A DNA stretch of 64,000 nt from Paenibacillus lignilyticus (GCF_017942085.1 NZ_JAGKSP010000005.1:336041-400040), one strand, 5' to 3'. Numbered from the stretch's first letter, positions 41,973-50,773 are shown. Numbers and translations are program-made. Notes: a model not told the origin generated them from the letters alone.

Positions 41973-41997
41973 CAATAAGACCTCTACGATTCGTTAG
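41973..41997 (-). repeat. Short interspersed repeat, copy 4 (inverted)
   Basis: Identical to copy 3 over CTAACGAATCGTAGAGGTCT on the minus strand. Copies 1 and 4, and 2 and 3, make a nested symmetrical arrangement. Confidence 0.8.
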
Positions 41998-42333
41998 AAT
42001 TAAGAATACTACCCCGACCGACCCGAAATCCGGATCGAGAAGCTTCTTTGGATCGTTGATGGCTTGTGATAGGAAATGGCAGAGCAGAATTTCGGCATGT
42101 GGCATTCGTATTGAAAGGACGCGAACGGTGTGCATCTGTCACAACGTCGGGTTCATTTTATTTTGCAGTGAAGAAATTTATGGTTTACAAACGCAGTGGT
42201 TCAGCATATATTTAAGTCATTCGAGTTTTGCTCTGGGGAAACATTTTGTCCCTTGTCCACATAAATATTTTTTTGGTTATTTTTTTGCACTCGGAAAACT
42301 TAATTTACTTTACGCAAAATAGGAGGTGGCATC

Positions 42334-43377
42334 ATGGCATTTAATCTCAAACGTCCTGTTTCCAGGCGCGATGTGCTGAAATGGGGAGCTGCAGGTGTCC
42401 TAGGTGCTTTCAGCGGAGGCTTATTCAGCCCGGGCTCATTACTGGGAAAGCCGGTCAAGGCGATGACCAAACATGAGGTGCACTCGGCATTAAAGCAGCA
42501 TAAACATCAGACGATGGCGCATGGATATGATCCGGGCAAAGATCAGACCTACGGTCTGCAAGCCGCAATCAAATCGTTGACAGAGTTCGATTACGGGAAA
42601 GTGAGTACCCGTGCGGACGGCAAGACGGTACGCGAATACACCATGGTGGCTTCGGATTCGAACGTCGAAATTGCAAAAGGCATCACGTTTCCGGGTTGGA
42701 CCTATAACGGGACCATTCCCGGACCTACGATCCGCTGCACGGAAGGAGATATCGTTCGAGTGAAGTTCTGGAACGGCTCCTCGCACCCGCATTCGATTCA
42801 TTTTCACGGCGTACATCCAACCCGAATGGACGGCATCGAACCGGTTCCGACAGGAACGGAATTTATCTATGAATTCGAAGCCAAACCCGCCGGCATGCAT
42901 GTGTACCATTGTCATATTCCGCCTTTATCCAAACACATTCACAAGGGCCTGTACGGGAATTTCATCGTGGATCCGAAGGTGCCGAGGAAGAAGGCTCGTG
43001 AACTTAATATGGTGATGAATGGCTTCGATCTGGACTTAGACGGAGAGAATGAAATCTACACCGTTAATGGTTACGCATTCGCATTCCAAGCTTGGCCGAT
43101 TCCGGTGAAAGCCGGTGAGCTCGTCCGCGTTTACTTAAGCAATTTAACTGAATTTGATCTCATTAACTCCTTCCATCTTCATGCGAACTTCTTTAACTAC
43201 TACGAGGTTGGCGCGGACCCGGATGCCAGACCCGTCATGACCGACACCATCATGCAGTGTCAGGGACAGCGCGGAATTCTGGAGATTGTATTCCCGGAAC
43301 CCGGTCAATACATGTTCCATGCCCATCAAAGTGAATTTGCCGAGCTTGGCTGGATGGGATTCTTCGATGTCAAATAG
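42334..43377 (+). CDS. Two-domain multicopper oxidase, Tat-exported
   Basis: 347 residues. The N-terminus has a twin-arginine motif (SRRDVLKWGAAGVLGAFSGG). Two cupredoxin domains follow. Copper ligands: HSIHFHGVHP (HxH) and HVYHCHIPPLSKHIHKG (type 1 Cys-His region and a trinuclear-site His) in domain 1; NSFHLHANFF and MFHAHQSEFAELGWMG in domain 2. The length and layout are those of two-domain laccases or nitrite-reductase-like oxidases. The next gene is a ZIP metal transporter 15 bases downstream, so oxidation of a metal ion before or after transport is likely (inference). GGAGGTGGC lies before the ATG. Confidence 0.9.
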   Translation: MAFNLKRPVSRRDVLKWGAAGVLGAFSGGLFSPGSLLGKPVKAMTKHEVHSALKQHKHQTMAHGYDPGKDQTYGLQAAIKSLTEFDYGKVSTRADGKTVREYTMVASDSNVEIAKGITFPGWTYNGTIPGPTIRCTEGDIVRVKFWNGSSHPHSIHFHGVHPTRMDGIEPVPTGTEFIYEFEAKPAGMHVYHCHIPPLSKHIHKGLYGNFIVDPKVPRKKARELNMVMNGFDLDLDGENEIYTVNGYAFAFQAWPIPVKAGELVRVYLSNLTEFDLINSFHLHANFFNYYEVGADPDARPVMTDTIMQCQGQRGILEIVFPEPGQYMFHAHQSEFAELGWMGFFDVK

Positions 43378-43392
43378 GAGGGAGGGGTTAAC

Positions 43393-44592
43393 ATGGAGAT
43401 AAAAGTCGCGAATACCAATAAACAAAAGCCCAGAAGTAAGCTGCTCTGGATATGGGGAGGCGCTCCGCTCATTCTCCTTATTCTGATTATCTACTTCATT
43501 TCGACTATAGGAACCGGCATTAAGGATGACCCTGTCGCGCCGATCGAAGCGCTTGACGTTCAGAAGATTGTGCTCACCGAGGAAGGGTTTACATTGCATG
43601 TCCTGAACACCGGGCCGGAGGAAGTCACGATCGCGCAGGTGCTTGTGAATGATGCATTCTGGAACGCGGATTTTCATCCCGGTGCATCAATTGGACGACT
43701 CGGACAAACCGAAATTTTTATTCCTTACGGCTGGGTTGAGGGAGATCCGTACGAAATCAAGCTCATTACGACGAACGGATTGATTTTCGCAGGTGAAGTG
43801 CCTGTAGCCGCGTTGACGCCGGTGCCGGATGTTACACGCATTGCCCAGTTTGCCTTGATCGGGTTCTATGTAGGTGTCATTCCCGTTGGATTAGGACTGC
43901 TCTGGTTCCCCTTCTTACGTCGATTCTCGCAGCGTGGGATGCAAGCTGTACTGGCTCTCACGGTGGGATTGCTGTTTTTCCTTGTCATTGATACGTTTGA
44001 GGAAGGTTTTGAATTAGGAGCAGAAGCAGCCGGTATCTTCCAAGGCAACGGTCTCGTTTGGTTCGGCGCGCTGCTCAGCTTCTTGTTCCTCGTAGCGATA
44101 GATCAAGCCAACGAGCGAAAAGGTGCGGTTAGCGGCAAACAAGTCGCATACAAAATCGCCGGAGGTATCGGACTTCACAATCTCGGCGAAGGACTTGCCA
44201 TCGGTGCTGCATTCGCAGCCGGCGAAGCGGCGCTCGGAACCTTCCTCATCATCGGATTTACGCTTCACAACATCACGGAAGGCGTCGGAATTGCCGCTCC
44301 GCTGCTGCAAGATCGCCCGACTTGGCGAACATTCGTGGGATTGGCGTTACTCGGCGGAGGACCCGCGATTATCGGAACGTGGACAGGGGGCTTTATTTTC
44401 AACGAAGCTTTCGCTGCATTGTTCTTCGGTATTGGCGCAGGTGCGATTTTGCAGGTGATTTACGTGATTAGTAAGATGGTTGTCAGAGAAGCTGGAAAGA
44501 GCGACAGAGCGGTGGTGTCCTGGAGCAATCTGGGCAGTCTGTTTCTGGGGATTCTGATTATGTATGTAACGGCATTATTCGTTAATGTTTGA
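43393..44592 (+). CDS. ZIP-family metal transporter with extracytoplasmic N-terminal domain
   Basis: 399 residues. After an N-terminal helix (APLILLILIIYFIS) there is a soluble, beta-rich domain of about 95 residues outside the membrane, not part of ordinary ZIP proteins, then about eight helices. The two metal-binding helices are GLHNLGEGLAIGAAF and FTLHNITEGVGIAAPL; the usual Pro of HNxPEG is Gly or Thr here. ZIP proteins carry Zn, Fe or Mn into the cytosol. The AGGAGGGAGG before the ATG overlaps the end of the multicopper oxidase gene, so the two are one operon. Confidence 0.9.
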   Translation: MEIKVANTNKQKPRSKLLWIWGGAPLILLILIIYFISTIGTGIKDDPVAPIEALDVQKIVLTEEGFTLHVLNTGPEEVTIAQVLVNDAFWNADFHPGASIGRLGQTEIFIPYGWVEGDPYEIKLITTNGLIFAGEVPVAALTPVPDVTRIAQFALIGFYVGVIPVGLGLLWFPFLRRFSQRGMQAVLALTVGLLFFLVIDTFEEGFELGAEAAGIFQGNGLVWFGALLSFLFLVAIDQANERKGAVSGKQVAYKIAGGIGLHNLGEGLAIGAAFAAGEAALGTFLIIGFTLHNITEGVGIAAPLLQDRPTWRTFVGLALLGGGPAIIGTWTGGFIFNEAFAALFFGIGAGAILQVIYVISKMVVREAGKSDRAVVSWSNLGSLFLGILIMYVTALFVNV

Positions 44593-44667
44593 TTACACGA
44601 GCAATTGAGCGACATAAATATAATTATGTAAACTAAATTGTTGAACTGAAAAAACGGTGCACAAAAA

Positions 44668-44697
44668 AAGGAGAGGCGCAGCCGGCCTCTCCTTTTT
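44668..44697. terminator. Bidirectional terminator between the ZIP and glycosidase genes
   Basis: AAAGGAGAGGC / GCCTCTCCTTT with A7 before and T5 after. Confidence 0.88.
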
Positions 44698-44705
44698 GTT
44701 ATCCT

Positions 44706-46187
44706 CTAGAACACTTGAATGCCATTCATCGGATCCCACGTCATGTATCCGCCTTGGAAATTTTGTCTCGTGCCTGACCCATATGCGAATTCATCACTCG
44801 TCGGAAACTGGAGGTAGGTATGGTTTGTGCCCTGCAGGTACGTTTGCCAGAAGCCGTTGCGGACTTGGAAGGTCCCGCTGCCGGATGTCATAATGGCGCT
44901 CGGTCCGATGCTTCCGCCGTCATAATCCTGCACATAACCATAGTCCCAATAGTGAACATACGCGCTTCCGCCATTGTCATAAGGGGACCCGTTTGTCGCC
45001 ATCCCGCCGTGGCTGTTGAAATAATTGAGGATGTTCGTATTCGTTGTTCCACCGGACAGTTTGCCTTCGTAGGCCGTAGCATTGCGGAAATTGGTCCAGC
45101 CTGTTTTCTTATCGGAAGAGCCGAGTCCGCTGGATTTGAAAATACCATAGCTGAGCGACGGCTCATCTTGGAGGTAGAACCATACGCCGCTTTGGATATA
45201 CGGAGAGGCTTTCATGACGTTGTAAGCTGCCGTAATATTGGAGGCTTGCACCGCCTCGCTGACGGCATCTGTCGTCCAGCCGATCTCAGTCATGAAGATT
45301 TTCTTAGTCGTACCTGAACCCTCATAAGCTGCGTATGCGCTGTGTACGTAGTTGATGTAATTGTTCAGCTGTGTCGTGGATACGCTGCCGCCTTGATCGA
45401 TATAGATATGCTGCCCGATATGATCGAGAGGGTAGGATCCGGCATTGGATTGAATCCAATTCCAGCTCCCTACGGTCGTGCCTTCATAGTACGTATCGCT
45501 AAGATAGTCGGCACCCGAGCCGCCAGAGGAGTAACCGGCAATATCATGGCCGAAAATACCGCCGCTGATGACTTCGACATCGTAGTTGTTGTAGTATTTC
45601 ATCTGCGTGTAGACGTGACCCAGCATTGCCGCGAAATTCGAAGGATAAATGAAGGAGCAGCCGGTGTACACGCCCGGTGACGGATTCGAGCCCCAGCAAT
45701 TCGGTTCATTCCAGATTTCCCAATACTTGATGACGCCGTCGTAATGGCCGGCCATCCGTCCGGCTAAGTAGCCGAACTGGTCGATAAAGTTGTTGTAGCC
45801 ATCTCCTCCGGGCGTATTCTCGGCATTATTATTCGTCCAATCCGACTGGGTACCGGGCCAGGATTCATTAGAAATCAGTCCGATAACTTGAAGCCCTTTG
45901 CTTCGCAGTCTGTTCACAATCGTATCGTAGGTGCTGTAAAATGCCGCTGTATCTGAGGTGTATGGACCGAGGCGGAAATTAAGCCGGACAAATCCCGCTC
46001 CACTGTCGGCAAGTGCTTGCGCAACTTGATTCGTAATGAGAATGTTACCGGAATCGTCGATAGGACGTCCGAATTGGATCCCTTGCGGACCGGCTGCCGC
46101 CGCTTCTCGGACGCCTATGAAGTTAAAACCAGTGAATACAAGGACGGCGATCATCAGAGCTGCCACCCATTTTGATACTCGTTTCAT
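44706..46187 (-). CDS. Secreted clan-A glycoside hydrolase with LGFP-like C-terminal repeats
   Basis: 493 residues. The signal peptide (WVAALMIAVLVFTGFNFIGV, cleavage near AAA-GPQ) leads to a TIM-barrel catalytic domain: YWEIWNEPN holds the acid/base Glu and KKIFMTEIGWTTDA the nucleophile Glu, the clan GH-A pattern seen in GH39/GH5-like enzymes. The last 110 residues show LGFP-like repeats (YLQFPTSDEFAYGSGTRQNF, then GGYMTWDP), probably for wall binding. Substrate unknown, likely a plant or bacterial polysaccharide. AAGGAGG is 7 bases from the ATG at 46187; the GTG at 46190 is the alternative. A cre site lies just upstream and an AraC regulator gene next to it. Confidence 0.85.
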   Translation of the reverse strand: MKRVSKWVAALMIAVLVFTGFNFIGVREAAAAGPQGIQFGRPIDDSGNILITNQVAQALADSGAGFVRLNFRLGPYTSDTAAFYSTYDTIVNRLRSKGLQVIGLISNESWPGTQSDWTNNNAENTPGGDGYNNFIDQFGYLAGRMAGHYDGVIKYWEIWNEPNCWGSNPSPGVYTGCSFIYPSNFAAMLGHVYTQMKYYNNYDVEVISGGIFGHDIAGYSSGGSGADYLSDTYYEGTTVGSWNWIQSNAGSYPLDHIGQHIYIDQGGSVSTTQLNNYINYVHSAYAAYEGSGTTKKIFMTEIGWTTDAVSEAVQASNITAAYNVMKASPYIQSGVWFYLQDEPSLSYGIFKSSGLGSSDKKTGWTNFRNATAYEGKLSGGTTNTNILNYFNSHGGMATNGSPYDNGGSAYVHYWDYGYVQDYDGGSIGPSAIMTSGSGTFQVRNGFWQTYLQGTNHTYLQFPTSDEFAYGSGTRQNFQGGYMTWDPMNGIQVF

Positions 46188-46207
46188 CACGATACCTCCT
46201 TAAAAGT

Positions 46208-46221
46208 TGTAATCGCTTACA
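46208..46221. promoter_or_regulatory. cre site (CcpA catabolite repression) upstream of the glycosidase
   Basis: TGTAATCGCTTACA fits the cre consensus TGWAANCGNTNWCA at every position. It lies about 20 bases before the start codon, next to the ribosome site, so CcpA bound there would repress or block transcription when preferred sugars are present. Confidence 0.75.
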
Positions 46222-46392
46222 GTTTTATTGTATGCGGTCGATTTTGAGATCCCTCCTTTACATTCCGGACCTCATTCGGGTGAGGATTATTGTGCCGCAT
46301 GTGATGTAAAAAAGGCGATGATGTTGTTACAAGTGGATGAGTTTCGAGGTGAAATTGATGTAGGGCTTATAATTTTGGGACGATATTCGGTG

Positions 46393-47304
46393 TTAGGGGT
46401 GGGCATTAGCATTCATGCGTCGTTCGCTTGGGGGATAACCGTAGACACGACGGAAGAGTTGACTCAGATAACTGCCATTCGCAAATCCAATTTCTTGCGC
46501 GATTCGATCCAAGGAGTAATCGGACTGTCGCAGCAGATGCATCGCACGGTTTAAACGGATTTCGGTGAGGTAACGATTCATCGTTTTACCGGTGACAAGC
46601 TTGAACATACGGCCAAGGTGCCGCGGGCTGAAATGCACATGATCGGCGACTTGTTCAAGCGTTATCTGGTGCTGGTAGTTATCTTCAAGGAACAGTATCG
46701 TTTCGAGGATGACTTCATAGCCTTGCCGTTTGACGGGCACGGAATAGTTAGCCCGTAAGTCATTACCGGCAAGCATTCTGGCCGTAGAAATAACGACGCC
46801 GGCAATCCGGCTCTGAATGTCCGAATAGTAGCCGACAAGTTGACGGTTTGCTTCATCGGCACATGACATGAATAGTGGAATGGCACCGCGGAGGTCAGGG
46901 AGACTGCAGTAAACAGGCGTGTTGAATATGTCGAGCAGCTGCTTGGCTTCTTCGATGGAATGGCGGTCGACATTCTCCTGAATCGTAAATTGGCACTGCA
47001 GACATAGCTCAGCCATCGGCTCTAGCTGATCGGAGAACTGAGCATGGACGATTTCAGGGCCGGTCAAGTAAAAATGGTTAGGTTCGACGTGGAAAGGGAT
47101 CTGCTCCATGCGAACGAGCCCTTTACCCGAGGTGATGAAGTGAAATTCATAGGAGGAATGCTTATGTTCGGGTACATGCCAACCCGGTCCGGGAGGGACG
47201 TAGTTGATTTTGATCACTTCGACCTGTAAGGCACCGATTGCAAGCTGAACAGGCATCCGTTCCAAATTGCGAAAATGTCGTTTGATCGGGTCAAGATCGA
47301 GCAA
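46393..47304 (-). CDS. AraC-family regulator with cupin sensor domain
   Basis: 303 residues. The N-terminal cupin part has GPGWHVPEHKHSSYEFHFITSGKG; the C-terminal 100 residues carry two helix-turn-helix motifs (ITLEQVADHVHFSPRHLGRMFK and YSLDRIAQEIGFANGSYLSQLF-like, ending in the RRVYGYPPSERR signature). AraC/cupin proteins usually activate sugar-use genes. It is on the same strand just upstream of the glycosidase gene, separated by about 200 bases in which I see no other gene, so the glycosidase is the likely target. Confidence 0.9.
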   Translation of the reverse strand: MLDLDPIKRHFRNLERMPVQLAIGALQVEVIKINYVPPGPGWHVPEHKHSSYEFHFITSGKGLVRMEQIPFHVEPNHFYLTGPEIVHAQFSDQLEPMAELCLQCQFTIQENVDRHSIEEAKQLLDIFNTPVYCSLPDLRGAIPLFMSCADEANRQLVGYYSDIQSRIAGVVISTARMLAGNDLRANYSVPVKRQGYEVILETILFLEDNYQHQITLEQVADHVHFSPRHLGRMFKLVTGKTMNRYLTEIRLNRAMHLLRQSDYSLDRIAQEIGFANGSYLSQLFRRVYGYPPSERRMNANAHP

Positions 47305-47359
47305 GCTGAACCACCTGCTTTCATCATCGTTCTAGTACTAGCCTATTCGCGTTTTCCGG

Positions 47360-47388
47360 TTGACTTGCAGCTAAACTTGTTGTACCTT
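47360..47388 (+). promoter_or_regulatory. Sigma-A-type promoter of the T-box/proS unit
   Basis: TTGACT at 47360-47365 and TACCTT at 47383-47388 with a 17-base spacer, a few bases before the start of the T-box leader. Confidence 0.55.
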
Positions 47389-47395
47389 TAGAATC

Positions 47396-47655
47396 ACATT
47401 AATTGAACGACCATGATCAAGGATATGCTTTCTTGTCATTCTGTGCCCAGAGAGGGAGTCCGCCGGCTGAGAGGCTTCCCGCAGATCCAAGAGCTGCCCG
47501 GCCTTGTAGTCGCTGCAAGGAACCTTTGCTTTCCGTATTTGCAGCCGGGATCGCCCCGTTATCCGTACAAGAGAGCCCCTTTGTTAAGCGGCTGAATTTT
47601 GGGTGGTACCACGAGCACGCACTCGTCCCTTAACCAGGGATGGGTGCGTGATTTT
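47396..47655 (+). ncRNA. T-box leader of proS
   Basis: About 260 bases upstream of proS. The invariant T-box TGGTACCACG is at 47604-47613, and the terminator (CACGCACTCGTCCCT / AGGGATGGGTGCGTG, then ATTTTTG) is at 47616-47655. Upstream, AGAGAGGGAG and GGCTGAGAGG fit Stem I conserved elements. Uncharged tRNA-Pro binding would switch the terminator to the antiterminator and allow proS transcription. I could not place the specifier codon with confidence; proline is inferred from the downstream gene. Confidence 0.92.
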
Positions 47656-47690
47656 TGTATTCTACTGTTTGGTGAAAGGATGGGTTTGCG

Positions 47691-49433
47691 ATGAGACAGA
47701 AGTCAGTATTCTTACCAACAATGAGGGAAGTCCCTGCAGACGCGGAAGCCGTCAGTCATAAGTGGCTGGTAAAAGGCGGATTTATCCGTCAGCTCTCCGC
47801 CGGCGTCTATTCCTTCTTGCCTTTAGGGCGCCGCGTGCTGCGTAAGGTAGAAGCTATTGTTCGCCACGAAATGGAGCAGACCGGAGCGCAGGAAGTACTG
47901 CTGCCCGCTTTCCAGCCTGCTGATCTATGGCAGCAATCAGGGAGATATGAGGTTTACGGGCCTGAACTGGTACGGCTGCAGGATCGCAACGGTCGAGAAT
48001 TCGTGCTTGGACCGACGCATGAAGAAGTCATTACGCAGCTTGTCGGTCAGGAGATTTCAACCTATCGGAAGCTTCCCGTCACGTTGTTCCAGGTGCAAAC
48101 GAAGTTTCGCGATGAACGTCGGCCGCGTTTTGGCTTGCTGCGGTGCAGAGAGTTTGTCATGAAGGATGCGTATTCTTTTGACAGCGATTGGGAGGGCTTG
48201 GATCGGACCTATCAGGCGATGTACGAAGCGTATCATCGTATCTTCGAGCGCAGTGGACTGGAGTTCCGAGCGGTTCAAGCAGATGCCGGGGCTATTGGGG
48301 GAGAAGGCGGAACCCATGAATTCATGGCGATAGCGGAATCCGGTGAGGATGACGTGGTGACTTGCAGTTCCTGTGATTATGCGGCGAATATGGAGAAAGC
48401 GATTAGTCATGAAGCAGCATTAGTCGAAGCAGACAAAAAGCGTTTAACTAGAGATCAAGCTGAGGATGGTTTGCAAGCAGCTGCGGAACAATTCCACACC
48501 CCTGGCTTGCGAACGATTGACGAATTGGTAGCAGGACTTGAAATCGGTCATGATGGACTGATTAAAACGCTGATCTACTTAGCGGATGGTAAACCCGTTG
48601 CGGTTCTTGTGCGCGGTGATCACAGCATTAACGAAACGAAAGTGCTCAATGCGCTCCAAGCCGTAACGCTTACTCTCGCAGATTCGGATACGGTTAGAAC
48701 GGTTACCGGTGCGGGTACAGGATTCGCCGGGCCAATTGGATTGGCGATTCCGCTGCTAGTTGATCTGGAAGTTGCGCAGATGAAAGCGGGAATCGCTGGC
48801 GCTAATGAAACGGACTATCATGTTCGTCATGTTGTGCCGGGGAGAGACTTTTCTCTGGAGAGGACCGGGGATTTCCGTAATGTGGAGGTAGGCGATCGTT
48901 GTCCAAGCTGCGAGCATGGAGAGCTGCGTACGATTCGCGGTATTGAGATCGGACATGTATTCAAGCTCGGCACCAAGTATAGTGAGAAGCTTGGGGCGCA
49001 GTTCGTGGATTCCACCGGTGAAACGAAGCCGATCATTATGGGCTGTTACGGGATTGGCATCTCGCGGCTGCTCTCAGCCATCATTGAGCAGCATCATGAC
49101 GAGAACGGCATGATATGGCCAAGCGCCGTTGCGCCGTATGACGTTCACCTTATTCCGGTTTCAACGCAGGATAGCCTGCAGATGGATGTGGCTGAAAATC
49201 TATATGCGCAATTGCAGGCAGCCGGTATCGATGTTCTGCTGGATGATCGCGATGAGCGGCTTGGCGTGAAGCTCAAGGACAGCGACTTGATTGGCATTCC
49301 AATTCGGATTGTGGTTGGAAAAGGGGTTGCGGACGGCCAAGTGGAATGGAAGTTGCGCGGCGGGAGCGGCGCAGCGGATCGAATGGCGATTACGGATGTG
49401 CTTGCAGCTGTTCAAGGTTCGATGCGCGGTTAG
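47691..49433 (+). CDS. proS: Prolyl-tRNA synthetase (bacterial type, with editing domain)
   Basis: 580 residues. Class II motif 1 is in the N-terminal LPLGRRVLRKVEAIVRHEME; motif 2 is TKFRDERRPRFGLLRCREFVMKD-like; motif 3 is GCYGIGISRLLSAIIEQ. Between motifs 2 and 3, about residues 230-385, lies the YbaK-like insertion that removes mischarged Ala-tRNA-Pro. The C-terminal anticodon domain begins at PYDVHLIPV. It charges tRNA-Pro in the cytosol. A GAAAGGATGG ribosome site and the T-box leader precede it. Confidence 0.97.
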   Translation: MRQKSVFLPTMREVPADAEAVSHKWLVKGGFIRQLSAGVYSFLPLGRRVLRKVEAIVRHEMEQTGAQEVLLPAFQPADLWQQSGRYEVYGPELVRLQDRNGREFVLGPTHEEVITQLVGQEISTYRKLPVTLFQVQTKFRDERRPRFGLLRCREFVMKDAYSFDSDWEGLDRTYQAMYEAYHRIFERSGLEFRAVQADAGAIGGEGGTHEFMAIAESGEDDVVTCSSCDYAANMEKAISHEAALVEADKKRLTRDQAEDGLQAAAEQFHTPGLRTIDELVAGLEIGHDGLIKTLIYLADGKPVAVLVRGDHSINETKVLNALQAVTLTLADSDTVRTVTGAGTGFAGPIGLAIPLLVDLEVAQMKAGIAGANETDYHVRHVVPGRDFSLERTGDFRNVEVGDRCPSCEHGELRTIRGIEIGHVFKLGTKYSEKLGAQFVDSTGETKPIIMGCYGIGISRLLSAIIEQHHDENGMIWPSAVAPYDVHLIPVSTQDSLQMDVAENLYAQLQAAGIDVLLDDRDERLGVKLKDSDLIGIPIRIVVGKGVADGQVEWKLRGGSGAADRMAITDVLAAVQGSMRG

Positions 49434-49481
49434 AGTAGGATTCAAAGGACCTCCATCGACATAAGTTGGAGGCTCAGAACA

Positions 49482-49516
49482 AAAGCCCCATACCAATCCG
49501 GTATGGGGCTTTGCTT
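49482..49516. terminator. Bidirectional terminator between proS and xerS
   Basis: AAAGCCCCATACC / GGTATGGGGCTTT, 13 perfect pairs with a 5-base loop. Its right arm touches the xerS stop codon region. Confidence 0.88.
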
Positions 49517-50597
49517 ATGCTTCTTTCGGCCGATCGATGGCTTCGGCCATCGTTTTGTCCGTTAGATGCGCGTAGATTTGCGTTGTTTCCGGTGAGGCGT
49601 GACCAAGCTGTTCCTGCGTCTTATAGAGGTCATTACGCAGATAGTAGTCGGTCGCGAAGGAATGGCGCAGCTTATGCACCGAGAGATACGGTTTGCCGAA
49701 ACGTTTGGCATATTTAATAACCATCTCTTGAATAGCCCGCTTCGTCATTCGGGAGCCTTCCTTCTTGCCGTTCGGAATGGCGAGGAAGAGCGCTTTTTCC
49801 CGTTTCGGTGCTTTATACTGCGAATCCCGCTGCGACATATACAACTGAAGATCACGCATAGCCTCCTGGCGGAAATAAACCGGCGTCTTAAACGTGTCGT
49901 CGTTCTTCCCTTTACGGTACACGTAGAGCAGCCGTTTCTTCAGGTCGATGTCATCGACGTTCATATTGAACACCTCAGATACACGTAAGCCGGAGTTAAG
50001 GATAAGGCTCACTATTGAAGTATCGCGCGTACGGTTATTCGTATAGGAGTAGAGCGCTTGCTTATTCGTGGCGATCTCCATGCCGTAATCCTCATTGATG
50101 TACCGGATAAACTCATCAATCTCCTGCTCCTGCAGCAGCTTGCCTTCAAGCTTAGCAGCAGTATCCTTCGGCTTAGACGTTCGTTTGATCGATACCTTCG
50201 CCATCACGTTGCGCTTCAGTAGCGGATAGAACTGTTCATCCTCGGCAATTTGACTCAAATAATGAAAGAGCGAGCGAAGGGAGGAAAGCTTGCGAGAAAT
50301 GGTCGTTCGGCTGTTGGCTTGCTGTTGGCGAGTGGCTAGAAACATTTTGAAATGATCGATACTGTCCATATGAAGTCGTTCCAGCTCGATCAGCTCTACA
50401 TCGCGCAGCGTCGGTCCGGCGGCCAATCCTTCCGCAAGCAGCCAAGAAAGGAACGTATCATAATCCCGCACATATTCAAGCAGCGAAGAGGGAGAGAGGT
50501 CGGGAAGCTTATAGTTAATGAATTTCTCGATATACCAGGGCATTGATGGCGTTCTGCGGTCAAGCTCCTGTCGATCTTTGATTTTGATAATATTCAT
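49515..50597 (-). CDS. xerS: Tyrosine recombinase XerS
   Basis: 360 residues. A SAM-like N-terminal core-binding domain (WYIEKFINYKLPDLSPSSLLEYVRD...-type start) is followed by the catalytic domain with Arg (NSGLRVSEVFNM), Lys region (YVYRKGKNDDTF), HKLRHSFATD (His and second Arg), QLGHASPETTQIYAHL (His/Trp position and the nucleophile Tyr). The length and the N-terminal region match XerS, the single chromosome-dimer recombinase first known from streptococci and lactococci, rather than the shorter XerC/D. I see no dif-like site beside it. It is monocistronic. Confidence 0.9.
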   Translation of the reverse strand: MNIIKIKDRQELDRRTPSMPWYIEKFINYKLPDLSPSSLLEYVRDYDTFLSWLLAEGLAAGPTLRDVELIELERLHMDSIDHFKMFLATRQQQANSRTTISRKLSSLRSLFHYLSQIAEDEQFYPLLKRNVMAKVSIKRTSKPKDTAAKLEGKLLQEQEIDEFIRYINEDYGMEIATNKQALYSYTNNRTRDTSIVSLILNSGLRVSEVFNMNVDDIDLKKRLLYVYRKGKNDDTFKTPVYFRQEAMRDLQLYMSQRDSQYKAPKREKALFLAIPNGKKEGSRMTKRAIQEMVIKYAKRFGKPYLSVHKLRHSFATDYYLRNDLYKTQEQLGHASPETTQIYAHLTDKTMAEAIDRPKEA

Positions 50598-50706
50598 GCG
50601 CAGCCACCTCCATTATTTCTCATTTTAAAGCAGTGGGAGGGCAATGTAAACCGCGCACCGGAACGAATGTTCGCACTGGGCTGCTGCGGAAATCCGAGAA
50701 ACACTC

Positions 50707-50735
50707 TTGACGAACGTGTTCGTTACTTATATAGT
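50707..50735 (+). promoter_or_regulatory. Sigma-A promoter of the GntR/ABC operon
   Basis: TTGACG at 50707-50712 and TATAGT at 50730-50735, spacer exactly 17 bases. Confidence 0.8.
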
Positions 50736-50755
50736 TAGTTACATGAGTAACTAAC
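50734..50755. promoter_or_regulatory. Operator palindrome over the -10/start region of the GntR/ABC operon
   Basis: GTTAGTTAC-ATGA-GTAACTAAC is a perfect inverted repeat of 9-bp arms. It overlaps the end of the -10 box and lies 19 bases before the regulator's start codon, so it fits autorepression by the YtrA-type GntR protein. Confidence 0.75.
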
Positions 50756-50773
50756 CGATGTGGTGGTGTAGCG

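Larger units (their letters stand above)
41554..42333. other. Gene-free stretch with nested palindrome and four short repeats
   Basis: 780 bases between the DUF4173 and multicopper oxidase genes. It holds a long nested hairpin near the left end (41617-41690), four copies of a short repeat (41813-41997), and a 13-bp perfect inverted pair GCCGAAATTCTGC (41959-41971) / GCAGAATTTCGGC (42084-42096). An open frame at 41948-42322 starts inside a repeat copy, lacks a ribosome site and looks unlike a protein. The last 200 bases are AT-rich and probably carry the promoter of the multicopper oxidase gene, but I cannot place it with confidence. Confidence 0.7.

Noticed and set aside
41813..41997. Short repeats as a possible CRISPR array
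   Set aside because: Only four imperfect copies in mixed orientation, unequal spacing and no cas genes nearby.
41948..42322. A 124-codon frame in the gene-free stretch
   Set aside because: It starts within a repeat copy, lacks a ribosome site, is rich in Phe, Cys and Ser and shows no domain.
44624..44637. TTATGTAAACTAAA shared by the region after the ZIP gene and the palindrome after msrAB (57699-57712, inverted)
   Set aside because: A 14-base match between two AT-rich places in 64 kb is expected several times by chance, so it is not evidence for a common regulator.
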